From assembly GCF_022533585.1 (NCBI RefSeq), contig NZ_CP092827.1, positions 2,148,001 to 2,212,000 on the forward strand: a stretch of DNA of 64,000 nucleotides. The letters run 5' to 3'. A program made the position numbers and the translations under genes. This document shows, piece after piece, positions 9,584 through 18,087 of the stretch (position 1 is its first letter; every line of letters begins with the position of its first letter). The notes under the pieces were generated by a model, which was not told the origin of the DNA, did no database searches, and was given only the letters and a program-made list of their open reading frames with translations. Source of the stretch: Pseudomonas sp. LS.1a (GTDB lineage Bacteria; Pseudomonadota; Gammaproteobacteria; Pseudomonadales; Pseudomonadaceae).

Positions 9584-10432
9584 TCAGTAGGTGAAGAAAC
9601 CGCGGCCGCTCTTGCGCCCCAGCCAACCGGCCGCGACCATTTCCTTGAGCAACGGGGCAGGGCGGTACTTGCTGTCGTTGAAGCCTTCATGGAAGGCCTC
9701 CATGATCGCCAGCAGGGTGTCCAGGCCGATCAGGTCGGCCAGGGCCAGCGGGCCGATTGGCTGGTTGCAGCCCAGGCGCATGCCGGTGTCGATGTCCTCG
9801 GCACTGGCCAGGCCTTCCTGGCACACGAAGATCGCTTCGTTGATCATCGGCACCAGGATGCGGTTGACCACGAAGCCCGGGCGGTTGCCGGCGGTTATCG
9901 GGGTCTTGCCGACCTTTTCGGTCACCACCAGCGCCTGGGCGTAGGTGCCGTCGCTGGTCTGCAGGCCGCGAATGATCTCGACCAGCGCCATCATCGGCAC
10001 CGGGTTGAAGAAGTGCACGCCAATGAAACGCTCGGGGTGCTCGATGCTGGCTGCCAGCTGGGTGACCGACAGCGACGAGGTGTTGGTGGCGATCAGGCAG
10101 TCGGCGGCGACGTTGGCGGCCACCTGCTGCAGGATGCGCTGCTTGAGCTGCAGGTTCTCGGTGGCGGCCTCGATCACCAGCTGCGCGCCGCTCAGCTGGG
10201 TGTAGTCGGTGCTGGTGCGAATGCGGGTCCGGGCGGCTGCCGCCTTGTCGGCGTCGAGGGTGCCTTTGCTGACCTGGCGCTCGAGGTTCTTGCTCAAGGT
10301 GGCCACGCCGCGCTCCAGCGCTGCGTCGGAAACGTCCACCAGCAGCACCTGGTAGCCGGCCACCGCACACACCTGGGCAATGCCGTTGCCCATGGTGCCG
10401 GCGCCGATCACGGCGATCTGTTCAATGCTCAT
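9584..10432 (-). CDS. 3-hydroxyacyl-CoA (3-hydroxybutyryl-CoA) dehydrogenase
   Basis: This 282-residue enzyme oxidises 3-hydroxyacyl-CoA to 3-ketoacyl-CoA with NAD(P). The N-terminal Rossmann motif is VIGAGTMGNGIAQVCA. The catalytic region contains the signature histidine and glutamate segments FIGVHFFNPVPMM and LVEIIRG, and the C-terminal helical domain includes GFVVNRILVPM. Length matches the short Hbd/PaaH type rather than the long FadB fusion. It lies 13 bases downstream of the thiolase gene and has GAGGGAG before its ATG. The two enzymes together catalyse the last two steps of a beta-oxidation cycle or, in reverse, the start of 3-hydroxybutyrate synthesis. Confidence 0.93.
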   Translation of the reverse strand: MSIEQIAVIGAGTMGNGIAQVCAVAGYQVLLVDVSDAALERGVATLSKNLERQVSKGTLDADKAAAARTRIRTSTDYTQLSGAQLVIEAATENLQLKQRILQQVAANVAADCLIATNTSSLSVTQLAASIEHPERFIGVHFFNPVPMMALVEIIRGLQTSDGTYAQALVVTEKVGKTPITAGNRPGFVVNRILVPMINEAIFVCQEGLASAEDIDTGMRLGCNQPIGPLALADLIGLDTLLAIMEAFHEGFNDSKYRPAPLLKEMVAAGWLGRKSGRGFFTY

Positions 10433-10445
10433 GTGTCAGGCTCCC

Positions 10446-11630
10446 TCAGACGCGCTCGAAGACCACGGCGATGCCTTGGCCACCGCCGATGCACATGGTG
10501 GCCAGGGCATAGCGGCCCTGGATGCGTTGCAGCTCATGGATGGCTTTGGTGGCGATGATCGCGCCGGTGGCACCCACCGGGTGGCCGAGGGAAATACCCG
10601 AGCCGTTGGGGTTGACCTTTTCCGGGTCGAAGCCCAGTTCGCGGGCCACGGCGCAGGCCTGGGCGGCGAAAGCTTCGTTGGACTCGATCACATCCAGGTC
10701 CTGCACCTTCAGGCCGGTCTGATCCAGCACCTTGCGGGTGGCCGGGATCGGGCCAAGGCCCATCAGTTCAGGCTCGACGCCGGCATGGGCGTAGCCCACC
10801 AGGCGTGCCAGCGGCTTCAGGCCCAGGCGGCGTACCGCATCACCACTGGCCAGTACCAGGCCGCCAGCGCCGTCGTTGATGCCACTGGCGTTGCCGGCGG
10901 TAACGGTGCCGTCCTTTTTGAATACCGTCTTCATCCCCGCCAGTTGCTCGGCGGTCACCTCGCCACGCACATGCTCGTCGGTGCTGAATTGCACGCTGCC
11001 CTTGCGGGTTTTCAGTTCCAGCGGGACGATCTGGCTGGCGAAGCGGCCTTCGGCAATGGCGCGCGCGGCGCGGCGCTGGCTGGTCAGGGCCAGTTCGTCC
11101 TGCATTTCGCGGGTAATGCCGTGCTTGGCCGCAACGTTCTCGGCAGTGATGCCCATATGGAAGTGTTCGAACGGGTCCTGCAGCACGCCGACGGTGTAGT
11201 CGATGCCTTGCAGGTCACCCATGCGTGCGCCCCAGCGTGCCTGCGGCAGCAGGTACGGGCCACGGCTCATGGATTCGGCGCCGGCCGCCACGGCCACGTC
11301 GGTGTCGCCCAGCAGCAGGCATTGGGCCGCCGAGACGATGGCCTGCAGGCCCGAGCCGCACAGGCGGTTGACGTTGAATGCCGGGGTTTCCTTGGGGATG
11401 CCGGCGTTCATTGCCGCTACACGGGCCAGGTAGGCGTCGCGCGGTTCGGTGGGGATCACCGTGCCCATCACCAGGTGGCCGACTTGCTCGGCGGCCACGC
11501 CCGAGCGCTCGATGGCGGCACGGGTGATCGCGCTGGCCAGGTCGGCCAGCGGCAGGTCCTTGAGGGAACCGCCAAAGCCACCAATGGCTGAACGGACGGC
11601 ACTGACGACGTAGATTTCTGCGCTGCTCAT
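10446..11630 (-). CDS. Acetyl-CoA acetyltransferase / beta-ketothiolase
   Basis: This 394-residue type II thiolase cleaves 3-ketoacyl-CoA with CoA. It has the nucleophilic C91 in NVNRLCGSGLQAIV, H350 in GHPVGATGA and the second catalytic C380 in CIGGGQG. The start is the ATG at 11630, supported by GGAG seven bases upstream; the open frame continues further upstream but without support. It is the first gene of the operon with the dehydrogenase and TetR regulator, and it diverges from an AraC-type regulator gene at 11799. The substrate chain length cannot be read from the sequence; biosynthetic and BktB-like thiolases share these motifs. Confidence 0.93.
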   Translation of the reverse strand: MSSAEIYVVSAVRSAIGGFGGSLKDLPLADLASAITRAAIERSGVAAEQVGHLVMGTVIPTEPRDAYLARVAAMNAGIPKETPAFNVNRLCGSGLQAIVSAAQCLLLGDTDVAVAAGAESMSRGPYLLPQARWGARMGDLQGIDYTVGVLQDPFEHFHMGITAENVAAKHGITREMQDELALTSQRRAARAIAEGRFASQIVPLELKTRKGSVQFSTDEHVRGEVTAEQLAGMKTVFKKDGTVTAGNASGINDGAGGLVLASGDAVRRLGLKPLARLVGYAHAGVEPELMGLGPIPATRKVLDQTGLKVQDLDVIESNEAFAAQACAVARELGFDPEKVNPNGSGISLGHPVGATGAIIATKAIHELQRIQGRYALATMCIGGGQGIAVVFERV

Positions 11631-11758
11631 AGGGGCTCCGATTGCGAAGGCATGGCGGGACGGGGCCAGGCTCTGCGAGAATGGCCGGCGATCCCGGAGT
11701 GGGTCCGAGTCTAGGCAAAGGCTCTGTTGCAGCCTATGCCGGAACTGTTCAAACAACC

Positions 11759-11773
11759 TGGCACTTTTTGCCA
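11759..11773. promoter_or_regulatory. Short palindrome in the thiolase/AraC divergent region
   Basis: TGGCA-CTTTT-TGCCA is a perfect 5-bp inverted repeat 26 bases before the AraC regulator ATG and about 130 bases before the thiolase ATG. It is a possible operator for the TetR or AraC protein. Despite its GGCAC start it is not a sigma-54 promoter, because the GG and GC are only eight bases apart. Confidence 0.35.
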
Positions 11774-11798
11774 CTCAGCATAGACAGCGAAAACCGCC

Positions 11799-12809
11799 AT
11801 GCGCGATAGCGATTCGGTCGCCGTGTACTTCCTCAATGCCATGCTCCACGCCCTGCGCGATTGCCCCGCCGAACGCGATGCGCAGCTGCGTGCGGTGGGC
11901 ATCGACCCGCAACTGCTCGAGCAGCCCCAGGCCCGTGTACCGGCCAAGGCTTTCGCCCAGCTGTGGCTGGCGCTGATCCAGCGCCTGGACGACGAGTTCT
12001 TCCGTCTCGACAGCCACGGCATGCCGCCGGGCAGCTTCGCCCTGATCTGCCGAGGCCTGATCCTGGAGCCGAACCTGGAGAAAGCCTTGCGCCAGTGCAT
12101 GGCTGGTTTCGGCCTGTTCCTGCGTGACTTGCGCGGCAGCCTGACGGTGCGCGGCGGGCGGGCGTTGATCAGCGTGCAGTCGAGCATTGCCGACCCGCTG
12201 ACCCGGGTGTATGCCGAGGAAACCTACCTGGTGCTGATGATCGGCATGCTGTGCTGGCTGGCCGGGCGGCGCATCGCCATCGACCGCACCGAGCTGGCGG
12301 TGTCGCGCCCGGCCCAGGAGGACGACCTGCTGCTGTGGGGGCCGGACCTGCGCCTGGGCAGCGGGCGCACCGAAGTGGAGTTCGACAGCGCCTACCTGCG
12401 CCTGCCAGTGGTGCAGGACCTGGCGGCCCTGAAAACCTTCCTGCGCAGCGCGCCGCAGGGGCTGGTGATTCGCTTTCGCAACCAGAACGGGCTGGTGGCC
12501 GAGGTGTATCGGCACCTGCGGGCGCGGCGCTATGGGCAGTGGCCGACGCTGGCGGCGCTGGCGCAGCAGCAGGGGGTCAGTGCCAGTACCTTCCGTCGGC
12601 AACTGGAGCGGGAGGGGCGTTCGTACCAGCAGATCAAGGATGAGGTGCGCCGGGCAACGGCCTTCGAGCGGTTGCGCGAAGGGGAGTTGAGCATTGCCGA
12701 GATTGCCGAGCAGACGGGGTTCCAGGAGCCCAGTGCGTTTCACCGGGCGTTCAAGAAGTGGACCGGGCAGAGCCCCGGGAGCTACCGGGCGCGATTGGCC
12801 GGACGTTGA
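11799..12809 (+). CDS. AraC-family transcriptional regulator (arabinose-binding-like N-terminus)
   Basis: This 336-residue regulator has an N-terminal effector domain of the type found in OruR/ArgR-like Pseudomonas AraC proteins (about residues 15-200) and a C-terminal double helix-turn-helix with the segments ALAQQQGVSASTFRRQLERE and IAEIAEQTGFQEPSAFHRAF. The signature FHRAFKKWTGQSPGSYR ends the DNA-binding domain. It is transcribed divergently from the thiolase operon, so it is the likely activator of those genes. A REP pair follows its stop codon. Confidence 0.9.
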   Translation: MRDSDSVAVYFLNAMLHALRDCPAERDAQLRAVGIDPQLLEQPQARVPAKAFAQLWLALIQRLDDEFFRLDSHGMPPGSFALICRGLILEPNLEKALRQCMAGFGLFLRDLRGSLTVRGGRALISVQSSIADPLTRVYAEETYLVLMIGMLCWLAGRRIAIDRTELAVSRPAQEDDLLLWGPDLRLGSGRTEVEFDSAYLRLPVVQDLAALKTFLRSAPQGLVIRFRNQNGLVAEVYRHLRARRYGQWPTLAALAQQQGVSASTFRRQLEREGRSYQQIKDEVRRATAFERLREGELSIAEIAEQTGFQEPSAFHRAFKKWTGQSPGSYRARLAGR

Positions 12810-12815
12810 GATGTT

Positions 12816-12927
12816 GCCTGTGCCGGCCTCTTCGCGGGTAAACCCGCTCCCACAGGTACGGCGCAACTTTCAGATTCCGTGAGATCCCTGTGGGAGCGGG
12901 CAAGCCCGCGAAGAGGCTGGTACAGGC
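12816..12927. repeat. REP inverted pair
   Basis: Two facing REP palindromes (TTCGCGGGTAAACCCGCTCC and its partner GGGAGCGGGCAAGCCCGCGA) lie between convergent genes. The two arms are diverged from each other, with TAAA in one loop and CAAG in the other. Confidence 0.9.
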
Positions 12928-12939
12928 TCCGATCAATGA

Positions 12940-13377
12940 TCAGGCCGGCACCATGGCAAACCCGACCCCGAAGCGGTTCCAGGCATTGATGGTGGCAATT
13001 GCCAAGGTCAGGCTGGCCACCTCGGCCGGCTCGAAGTGTTGCTGCAAGGCCTCATATTCTGCCTGCGGCGCGCCATGCTCGGGCAGCCGGGTCAGGCTCT
13101 CCACCCAGGCCAGGGCGGCACGTTCGCGCGGGGTGAAGTAGGCGGTTTCCTGCCAGACGCACAAGGTCTGCAGGCGTGCCTCGGTCTCACCGGCCTTGCG
13201 CGCATCGTTGGCGTGCAGGTTGACGCAGTAGGCGCAGCCGTTGATCTGCGAAGCCCGCAGGCGCACCAGCTCCAGCAGGGAATTCTCCAGGCCGCTCTTG
13301 GCCAGGGCCTGCTCCAGGCCGACCATGGCTTTGTAGGCTTCGGGGGCGTGCTTGGCCCATTCGATACGGTTATGCAT
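12940..13377 (-). CDS. Carboxymuconolactone decarboxylase / AhpD-like protein
   Basis: This 145-residue alpha-helical protein belongs to the AhpD-like family. It carries the redox motif CAYCVNLHANDARKAGE (CxxC then histidine), the signature of alkylhydroperoxidase-type members rather than true carboxymuconolactone decarboxylases. A peroxide-reducing or thiol-disulfide role is likely. The ATG at 13377 is chosen because GGAG lies eight bases before it; an in-frame start four codons earlier has no such site. It diverges from the deaminase gene. No partner reductase is adjacent. Confidence 0.9.
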   Translation of the reverse strand: MHNRIEWAKHAPEAYKAMVGLEQALAKSGLENSLLELVRLRASQINGCAYCVNLHANDARKAGETEARLQTLCVWQETAYFTPRERAALAWVESLTRLPEHGAPQAEYEALQQHFEPAEVASLTLAIATINAWNRFGVGFAMVPA

Positions 13378-13574
13378 GGCTGTCTCCAAAGGGTGAGGGG
13401 AGGGATGGCGCTACTGTAGCGTCGCCCGTTGGCCCGCCCGATAGCCAATCACGCGCATAAGCGGGAGGCCAATCGGCCATTTGGGAGGCCACTGACAGGC
13501 ATCCAATCTCTTCATTTCTGCCAGGCCGCTCAAGCCCGGATAATGACCAGGTCTTGCAACAGGAGGACCGATTC

Positions 13575-14033
13575 ATGTCCGAAGAACGCTACATGCGCGA
13601 AGCCCTCGACCTGGCCCGCGCCAATATTCAGGCCGGTGGCCGGCCCTTCGGCGCCGTGCTCGTGTACCAGGGGCAGGTGCTGGCGCGTGCGGTCAACGAG
13701 ATCCACAGCACCCAGGACCCGACCGCCCACGCCGAGATGCAGGCCATCCGCAAGGCCAGCCATGCCCTGGGCCAGGCGCGCCTGGACGGCGCCGAAATCT
13801 ACGCCAGCGGCCACCCGTGCCCGATGTGCCTGGCGGCCATGCACCTGTGTGGCATCGAGCGGGCCTGGTTTGCCTACGACAACGCCGAGGGCGAAGCCTA
13901 CGGTTTGTCCACCGCGGCGGTATACGCGCAGATGGCTCGCCCGCCCCAGCAGCAGAGCCTGCCGCTGCGCGCACTGAAGCCCAGCGGCGAAGCCGGTCTG
14001 TACCTTGAATGGAAACAGGCCAACGCACAATGA
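13575..14033 (+). CDS. Nucleoside/guanine deaminase (CMP/dCMP deaminase fold)
   Basis: This 152-residue zinc deaminase has the metal and proton-shuttle motif H52-A-E54 and the second zinc motif P-C82-P-M-C85. The overall pattern (GGRPFGAVLV, AHAEMQAIRKAS, YASGHPCPMC) is that of guanine deaminase or TadA-like nucleobase deaminases of the GuaD/YkoA type. The ATG at 13575 follows a strong AGGAGGA. The stop overlaps the start of an MFS exporter gene (ATGA), so the two are translationally coupled and the exporter may move a purine or a related compound. The exact substrate cannot be decided from sequence. Confidence 0.9.
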   Translation: MSEERYMREALDLARANIQAGGRPFGAVLVYQGQVLARAVNEIHSTQDPTAHAEMQAIRKASHALGQARLDGAEIYASGHPCPMCLAAMHLCGIERAWFAYDNAEGEAYGLSTAAVYAQMARPPQQQSLPLRALKPSGEAGLYLEWKQANAQ

Positions 14034-15226
14034 GAGCGGCATTGAACCTGTTGCTGGTCATCCTGCTGGCACTGAACCTGCGGCCGATCCTGACCAGTAT
14101 CGGCCCGTTGCTCGAACCCATGCGCGCCAGCACCGGCCTGGGTTACCAGCAGGCAGCCTTGCTGACGGCGTTGCCGGTGCTGTGCATGGGCCTGGTGCCC
14201 TTGCTGCAACCCTGGTTGCGGCGCTGGATCAGCGAACATGGCGGCATGCTCGCTGGCCTGGCTGCCATCGCTCTGGCCTGCCTGTGGCGCCTGCAACTGG
14301 ACAGCGCCTGGGCGCTGCTTGCCAGTGCGGTGGTCGCCGGCCTGGGGGTGGCGGTAGTGCAGGGCATGATGCCGGGGCTGGTCAACCGCTGGTTCCCCGG
14401 GCGCCTGGCGGGAGCGATGGGCCTGTATTCGGCAGCACTGATGAGTGGCGGCGGCCTGGCTGCCGTGCTCGGGCCGCATATCAGTGGCTACTTCGGCCGC
14501 TGGCAGGCCGGCCTGGGCCTGTGGGCGATCCCGGCCGTACTGGCGGTGCTGGCCTGGGCCGCGCTGCGGCCACGCCAGGAGGCGCCGAAGCTGGCCGGTG
14601 CCCCCGGCGGGCACTGGTTCGGTACGCGCCGGGCCTGGTTGCTGGCGCTGTATTTCGGCTTGATCAACGGCGGCTACACCAGCATGGTGGCCTGGTTGCC
14701 GGCCTATCACATCGAGCACGGCGGCAGCGCCCAGGGCGGCGCCGACCTGGTTGGCCTGATGACCATCTTCCAGGTGGCCGGTGCACTGGGCCTGCCACTG
14801 TTGCTGCGACGCTGGGCAGACCGGCGCCCGGGCCTGTGCCTGGCATTGGCGATCCAGCTGGTGGGTTTCCTCGGCCTGCTGCTGGCACCAACACTGGCCT
14901 CGGGGCTGTGGGTGGCGATGATCGGTTTCGGCCTGGGGGCCTGCTTCAGCCAGAGCCTGACGCTGACCCTGGAACACCTGAAGACGCCTGCCGAGGCTGG
15001 CAGCCTGGCGGCGTTCGTGCAGGGTATCGGCTTCATCATCACCGGCATCGTGCCGTACGTCACCGGCTGGTTGCGCGATATGAGCGGTGATTTCCAGGCC
15101 TCGTGGACGCTGCTGACCGTGACTGTGGTGGCGATGCTGCTGGTAACCGCGTGCTTCAACCCACGCGGTTATGCCGCTGCCATTGCCCGCCCGGTTGTCG
15201 GGGGCAAGGCCGCGCCAGTCAACTGA
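14030..15226 (+). CDS. MFS transporter of the CynX/NimT family
   Basis: This 398-residue, roughly 12-helix membrane protein starts with LLLVILLALNLRPILTSIGP, the characteristic opening of CynX/NimT (cyanate / 2-nitroimidazole transporter) family members. The start is the ATG that overlaps the deaminase stop. Its 3' end overlaps the end of the convergent MocR gene by eight bases. Function is probably export of a small anion or heterocycle; coupling to the deaminase favours a nucleobase-derived compound, which is inference. Confidence 0.87.
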   Translation: MRAALNLLLVILLALNLRPILTSIGPLLEPMRASTGLGYQQAALLTALPVLCMGLVPLLQPWLRRWISEHGGMLAGLAAIALACLWRLQLDSAWALLASAVVAGLGVAVVQGMMPGLVNRWFPGRLAGAMGLYSAALMSGGGLAAVLGPHISGYFGRWQAGLGLWAIPAVLAVLAWAALRPRQEAPKLAGAPGGHWFGTRRAWLLALYFGLINGGYTSMVAWLPAYHIEHGGSAQGGADLVGLMTIFQVAGALGLPLLLRRWADRRPGLCLALAIQLVGFLGLLLAPTLASGLWVAMIGFGLGACFSQSLTLTLEHLKTPAEAGSLAAFVQGIGFIITGIVPYVTGWLRDMSGDFQASWTLLTVTVVAMLLVTACFNPRGYAAAIARPVVGGKAAPVN

Positions 15227-16652
15227 GGCGCTGCAGGGTGTCGCGCACCCTGTCCAGCGCCGGGTCGATGTCCAGCAGCTCGATGGCGCCGAAGCCCAGC
15301 AACAGCCCCGGGCGCACTGGCGCTTCGCTGAAGAACGGTGCCAGCGAGTACAGGCCGACCTCCACCTTGCGCGCGAGGTTGGCCAGCAGTTCTACATCGA
15401 CCCCAGGTTTGGCCAGCGCGCTGAGGTGGAAACCGGCGCTGGCGGGGATGGCGCTGAACCACGGCGCCAGGTCACCGCCCAGGCGCGCGAGGATGCGTTC
15501 GCGGCGGGCGCTGTAGACCTCGTGGCAACGGCGTATGTGCTTGTTCAGGTGGCCTTCGCCGAGAAACCGCGCCAGTGCCCACTGCAACAGGGTCGGGCTG
15601 TGCCAGTCGCTGAGGTGCTTGGCCACGCAGGCGGCCTTCAACACGGCGGGCGGTAGTACGGCGTAGCCCAGGCGCAGCTCGGGCAGCAAGGTCTTGGAAA
15701 AGGTCCCCACATAGGCCACCAGGCCATGGCGGTCGAGGCGCTGCAAAGCATCCGCGGCGGGGCCGTGGTAGCGGAATTCGCAGTCGTAGTCGTCTTCGAT
15801 GATCAGTGCACCCAGCTCGGCGGCCCGTGCCAGCAGGGCGTGCCGGCGTGGCTCGCTCATCGGCATGCCCAGCGGGAACTGGTGCGAGGGCGTCACATAG
15901 ATCAGCCGGGTGCCGTCGGCGATCTGCTCCACGCACAGGCCTTCATCGTCCACCGGTACCGATTGCAGGCGTGCGCCCAGGGCCAGGAACAGTTGCCGCG
16001 CCGGCGGGTAGCCGGGGTCTTCCATGGCCACCTGGCAACCTGGCTCGACCAGCACCCGGGCGATCAGGTCCAGTGCCTGCTGGGCGCCGTTGCACACCAG
16101 CAGGTCGGCGGCGCTGCAGTGCACGCCGCGGGCGTAGGCGACATGGTGGGCGATGGCCTCGCGCAGCTCTGGCAGGCCCTGGGCCGCGAACTGTCGCTCG
16201 GGGTGACGCTGGCTGCGGCGCAGGGCATAGTTCAGGCAACTGCGCCACTGGTCGAACGGGAACTGCGCCTTGCTCGACGCCCCGCCGATAAAGTCATAGC
16301 GCGAGGGTGCCTCCAACTGACGTTGGCTCAGCACGGTGGCGCGTTGCTGCCAGCGTTCGAGCGAGGCGGCACCGGCCAGGGGAATGGCGCTTGATTCGCT
16401 GTTGCGCAGCGGCTGGCGCGGGGTGATGAAGGTGCCACGGCCGACCACGCCGCTTAGCAGATTGTCGTAGGTCAGCCGGGAATAGGCCTCGGCAACGGTC
16501 TTGCGCGATACGCCCAACTGCACTGCCAGCAGGCGGCTTGGCGGCAGTTGAGTGCCGGCGGCCAGATGGCCGCTGTCGATGCCGGCACGCAGTTGCTGGT
16601 AAAGCTGGTCTGCCAGGCCTTTGCGGCCTTCCAGGCGAATGTGCAGTTCCAT
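15219..16652 (-). CDS. MocR/PdxR-type regulator (GntR helix-turn-helix fused to class I aminotransferase domain)
   Basis: This 477-residue protein has an N-terminal GntR winged helix (about residues 1-75: LADQLYQQLRAGIDSGHLAAG, then LGVSRKTVAEAYSRL) joined to a fold type I PLP domain with the lysine K320 in YVGTFSKTLLPELRLGY and the segment IIEDDYDCEFRY. MocR proteins use PLP adducts to control transcription. The ATG at 16652 fits the usual N-terminus; the open frame extends upstream through a REP sequence. MocR targets are usually divergent neighbours, but here the upstream side holds a REP pair and an unrelated gene on the same strand, so the target is unclear. The convergent exporter and deaminase are other candidates. 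Confidence 0.92.
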   Translation of the reverse strand: MELHIRLEGRKGLADQLYQQLRAGIDSGHLAAGTQLPPSRLLAVQLGVSRKTVAEAYSRLTYDNLLSGVVGRGTFITPRQPLRNSESSAIPLAGAASLERWQQRATVLSQRQLEAPSRYDFIGGASSKAQFPFDQWRSCLNYALRRSQRHPERQFAAQGLPELREAIAHHVAYARGVHCSAADLLVCNGAQQALDLIARVLVEPGCQVAMEDPGYPPARQLFLALGARLQSVPVDDEGLCVEQIADGTRLIYVTPSHQFPLGMPMSEPRRHALLARAAELGALIIEDDYDCEFRYHGPAADALQRLDRHGLVAYVGTFSKTLLPELRLGYAVLPPAVLKAACVAKHLSDWHSPTLLQWALARFLGEGHLNKHIRRCHEVYSARRERILARLGGDLAPWFSAIPASAGFHLSALAKPGVDVELLANLARKVEVGLYSLAPFFSEAPVRPGLLLGFGAIELLDIDPALDRVRDTLQRLS

Positions 16653-16707
16653 GGTGTGGTCCGGAGCAGGGGATTGCTCAGGATAGCGGATTGGCTGGGG
16701 AAGGGCA

Positions 16708-16828
16708 GGGGGCCGCTTTGCGGCCCATCGCGACACAAGGCCGCTCCCACAGTAACATCACAGACTTTGAATGCAGCGCTGTACCTGTGGGAGCGGCCTT
16801 GTGTCGCGATGGGGTGCGAAGCCCCCCC
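16708..16828. repeat. REP inverted pair, second sequence class
   Basis: Facing copies of GCGACACAAGGCCGCTCCCAC, each flanked on the outside by a GC-rich hairpin (GGGGGCCGCTTTGCGGCCC on the left, GGGGTGCGAAGCCCC on the right). This class differs from the CGGGTAAACCCG class elsewhere in the window. Confidence 0.9.
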
Positions 16829-16845
16829 GGAAAGCCAACGCAAAC

Positions 16846-17184
16846 TCAGATCCGGGCAGTGCTCACCGTGATGTAGCCCTTGTCCGCCAGCGCAATGCGT
16901 ATCACCGTCTCGTCCGCCGGCGCCTTGCGGTTGCGTTTGATGCGCACGCCTTCCACCGCCGCCGCTTTCATATGCTCGGAAATGACCCGCCCGTTCGGGT
17001 CGAAGAACACCTCGCTGGCCAGCAACTCGATACGCTCGATCAGTTGGCGGGAGCGTTCATCGGTGGCGCAGAAGAACATCACCCCCGACAGGTGGGGGTC
17101 TTCATCCGGGTTGTTCATGTCATGGGCCAGCAGTTCGCGCAGGGTGCTGCGCAATTCGGCGGTGGGGCGGGCGTACGGGTGCAT
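16846..17184 (-). CDS. Unrecognised small soluble protein
   Basis: This 112-residue protein matches no family that can be named with confidence. It is hydrophilic, rich in Arg, Glu and Ala, has one cysteine (MFFCATDE), no signal peptide and no membrane segment. The middle segment EVFFDPNGRVISEHM and the basic stretch GVRIKRNRKAP suggest a mixed alpha/beta domain. GAGGAG lies seven bases before the ATG at 17184, and codon use is like that of its neighbours, so it is probably a real gene. It is monocistronic, with a REP pair downstream and about 195 bases upstream before the divergent flavin reductase-like gene. Confidence 0.75.
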   Translation of the reverse strand: MHPYARPTAELRSTLRELLAHDMNNPDEDPHLSGVMFFCATDERSRQLIERIELLASEVFFDPNGRVISEHMKAAAVEGVRIKRNRKAPADETVIRIALADKGYITVSTARI

Positions 17185-17379
17185 GCATAAGCTCCTCTGG
17201 ATCGCGACCTTGCGTCATCCAGTGCCGATCATGTTTTCAGTGGGCAGGGCCCACAATTAGGACGCTTCCGAGCGTCTTGTAGGAAATTTCTGAAGCGACC
17301 GGGATGCCCCCCAAGCTGGCGAGAGGACGGTGCCTGCGGCACAATCTGCCGCCCGCTACCTGCCTTGCCGAGGATTGCC

Positions 17380-17961
17380 ATGAACAGCCATTTCCAAGCC
17401 GTCGACCTGAAAAAGGCCTATCGCCTGCTGAACCACGGCCCGACGGTGCTGGTGTCGGCCAGCCACGAAGGGGTGGACAATGTCATGGCAGCTGCCTGGG
17501 CCTGTGCGCTGGATTTCGATCCACCCAAGGTGACCGTGGTGCTCGACAAGAGCGCCCGCACCCGGCAGTTGGTGGAGGGCAGTGGCTGGTTCGTCATTCA
17601 GGTGCCAACCGCGGCGCAGGCGCAACTGACCCATCAGGTGGGTACCCGCAGCCTGTTCGACCAGCCTGACAAGCTCGCCAGCATTGGTGTGCAGCTGGCG
17701 CGGGTCGAGGGGCATGCGGCGCCGTTGGTGGAGGGCTGTTCGGCCTGGTTGATGTGTCGGGTGATCGACGAGCCGCACAACCAGAATACTTACGACCTGT
17801 TCATTGGCGAGGTGGTGGCGGCCTGGGCCGATGACCGGGTGTTCCGCGATGGCCACTGGGCCTACGAGCATGCCGACCCGCAGTGGCGCAGTTTGCACTA
17901 TGTGGCGGGTGGGCATTTTTATGCGATTGGCGAGCCGGTGGTGGTCGATTCGCAAAATTGA
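17380..17961 (+). CDS. Flavin reductase-like (DIM6/NTAB) protein
   Basis: This 193-residue protein belongs to the FMN-binding split-barrel flavin reductase-like family. Supporting segments are GPTVLVSASHEGVDNVMAAA, DPPKVTVVLDKSARTRQLV and the C-terminal HYVAGGHFYAIGEPV. Members bind FMN and either reduce flavins for monooxygenases or serve as flavoproteins of unknown substrate. The ATG at 17380 has GAGGA eight bases upstream. It is a single gene followed by a REP pair. No flavin-dependent monooxygenase lies next to it; the closest is the organosulfur operon about 11 kb away, which has its own reductase. Confidence 0.88.
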   Translation: MNSHFQAVDLKKAYRLLNHGPTVLVSASHEGVDNVMAAAWACALDFDPPKVTVVLDKSARTRQLVEGSGWFVIQVPTAAQAQLTHQVGTRSLFDQPDKLASIGVQLARVEGHAAPLVEGCSAWLMCRVIDEPHNQNTYDLFIGEVVAAWADDRVFRDGHWAYEHADPQWRSLHYVAGGHFYAIGEPVVVDSQN

Positions 17962-17966
17962 TTACA

Positions 17967-18082
17967 CCGGCACCGGCCTCATCGCCGGCAAGCCGGCTCC
18001 CACAGGTATCCCCCAGGCCTGAAGCCTGTGTGGTCCTGTGGGCGCTGGCTTGCTGGCGATCGGGCCGCATGGCGGCCCCTGT
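17967..18082. repeat. Diverged REP pair
   Basis: GCCGGCAAGCCGGCTCCCACAGG faces TGGGCGCTGGCTTGCTGGCG, a variant with GCCGGCAAGCCGGC in place of the usual CGGGTAAACCCG core, followed by a GGGCCGCATGGCGGCCC hairpin. It lies between the convergent flavin reductase-like gene and glcB. Confidence 0.8.
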
Positions 18083-18087
18083 CAGCA

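Noticed and set aside
11759..11773. Possible sigma-54 promoter before the AraC gene
   Set aside because: GGCAC and GC are present but separated by eight bases rather than ten, so the -24/-12 spacing fails. It is kept only as a palindrome.
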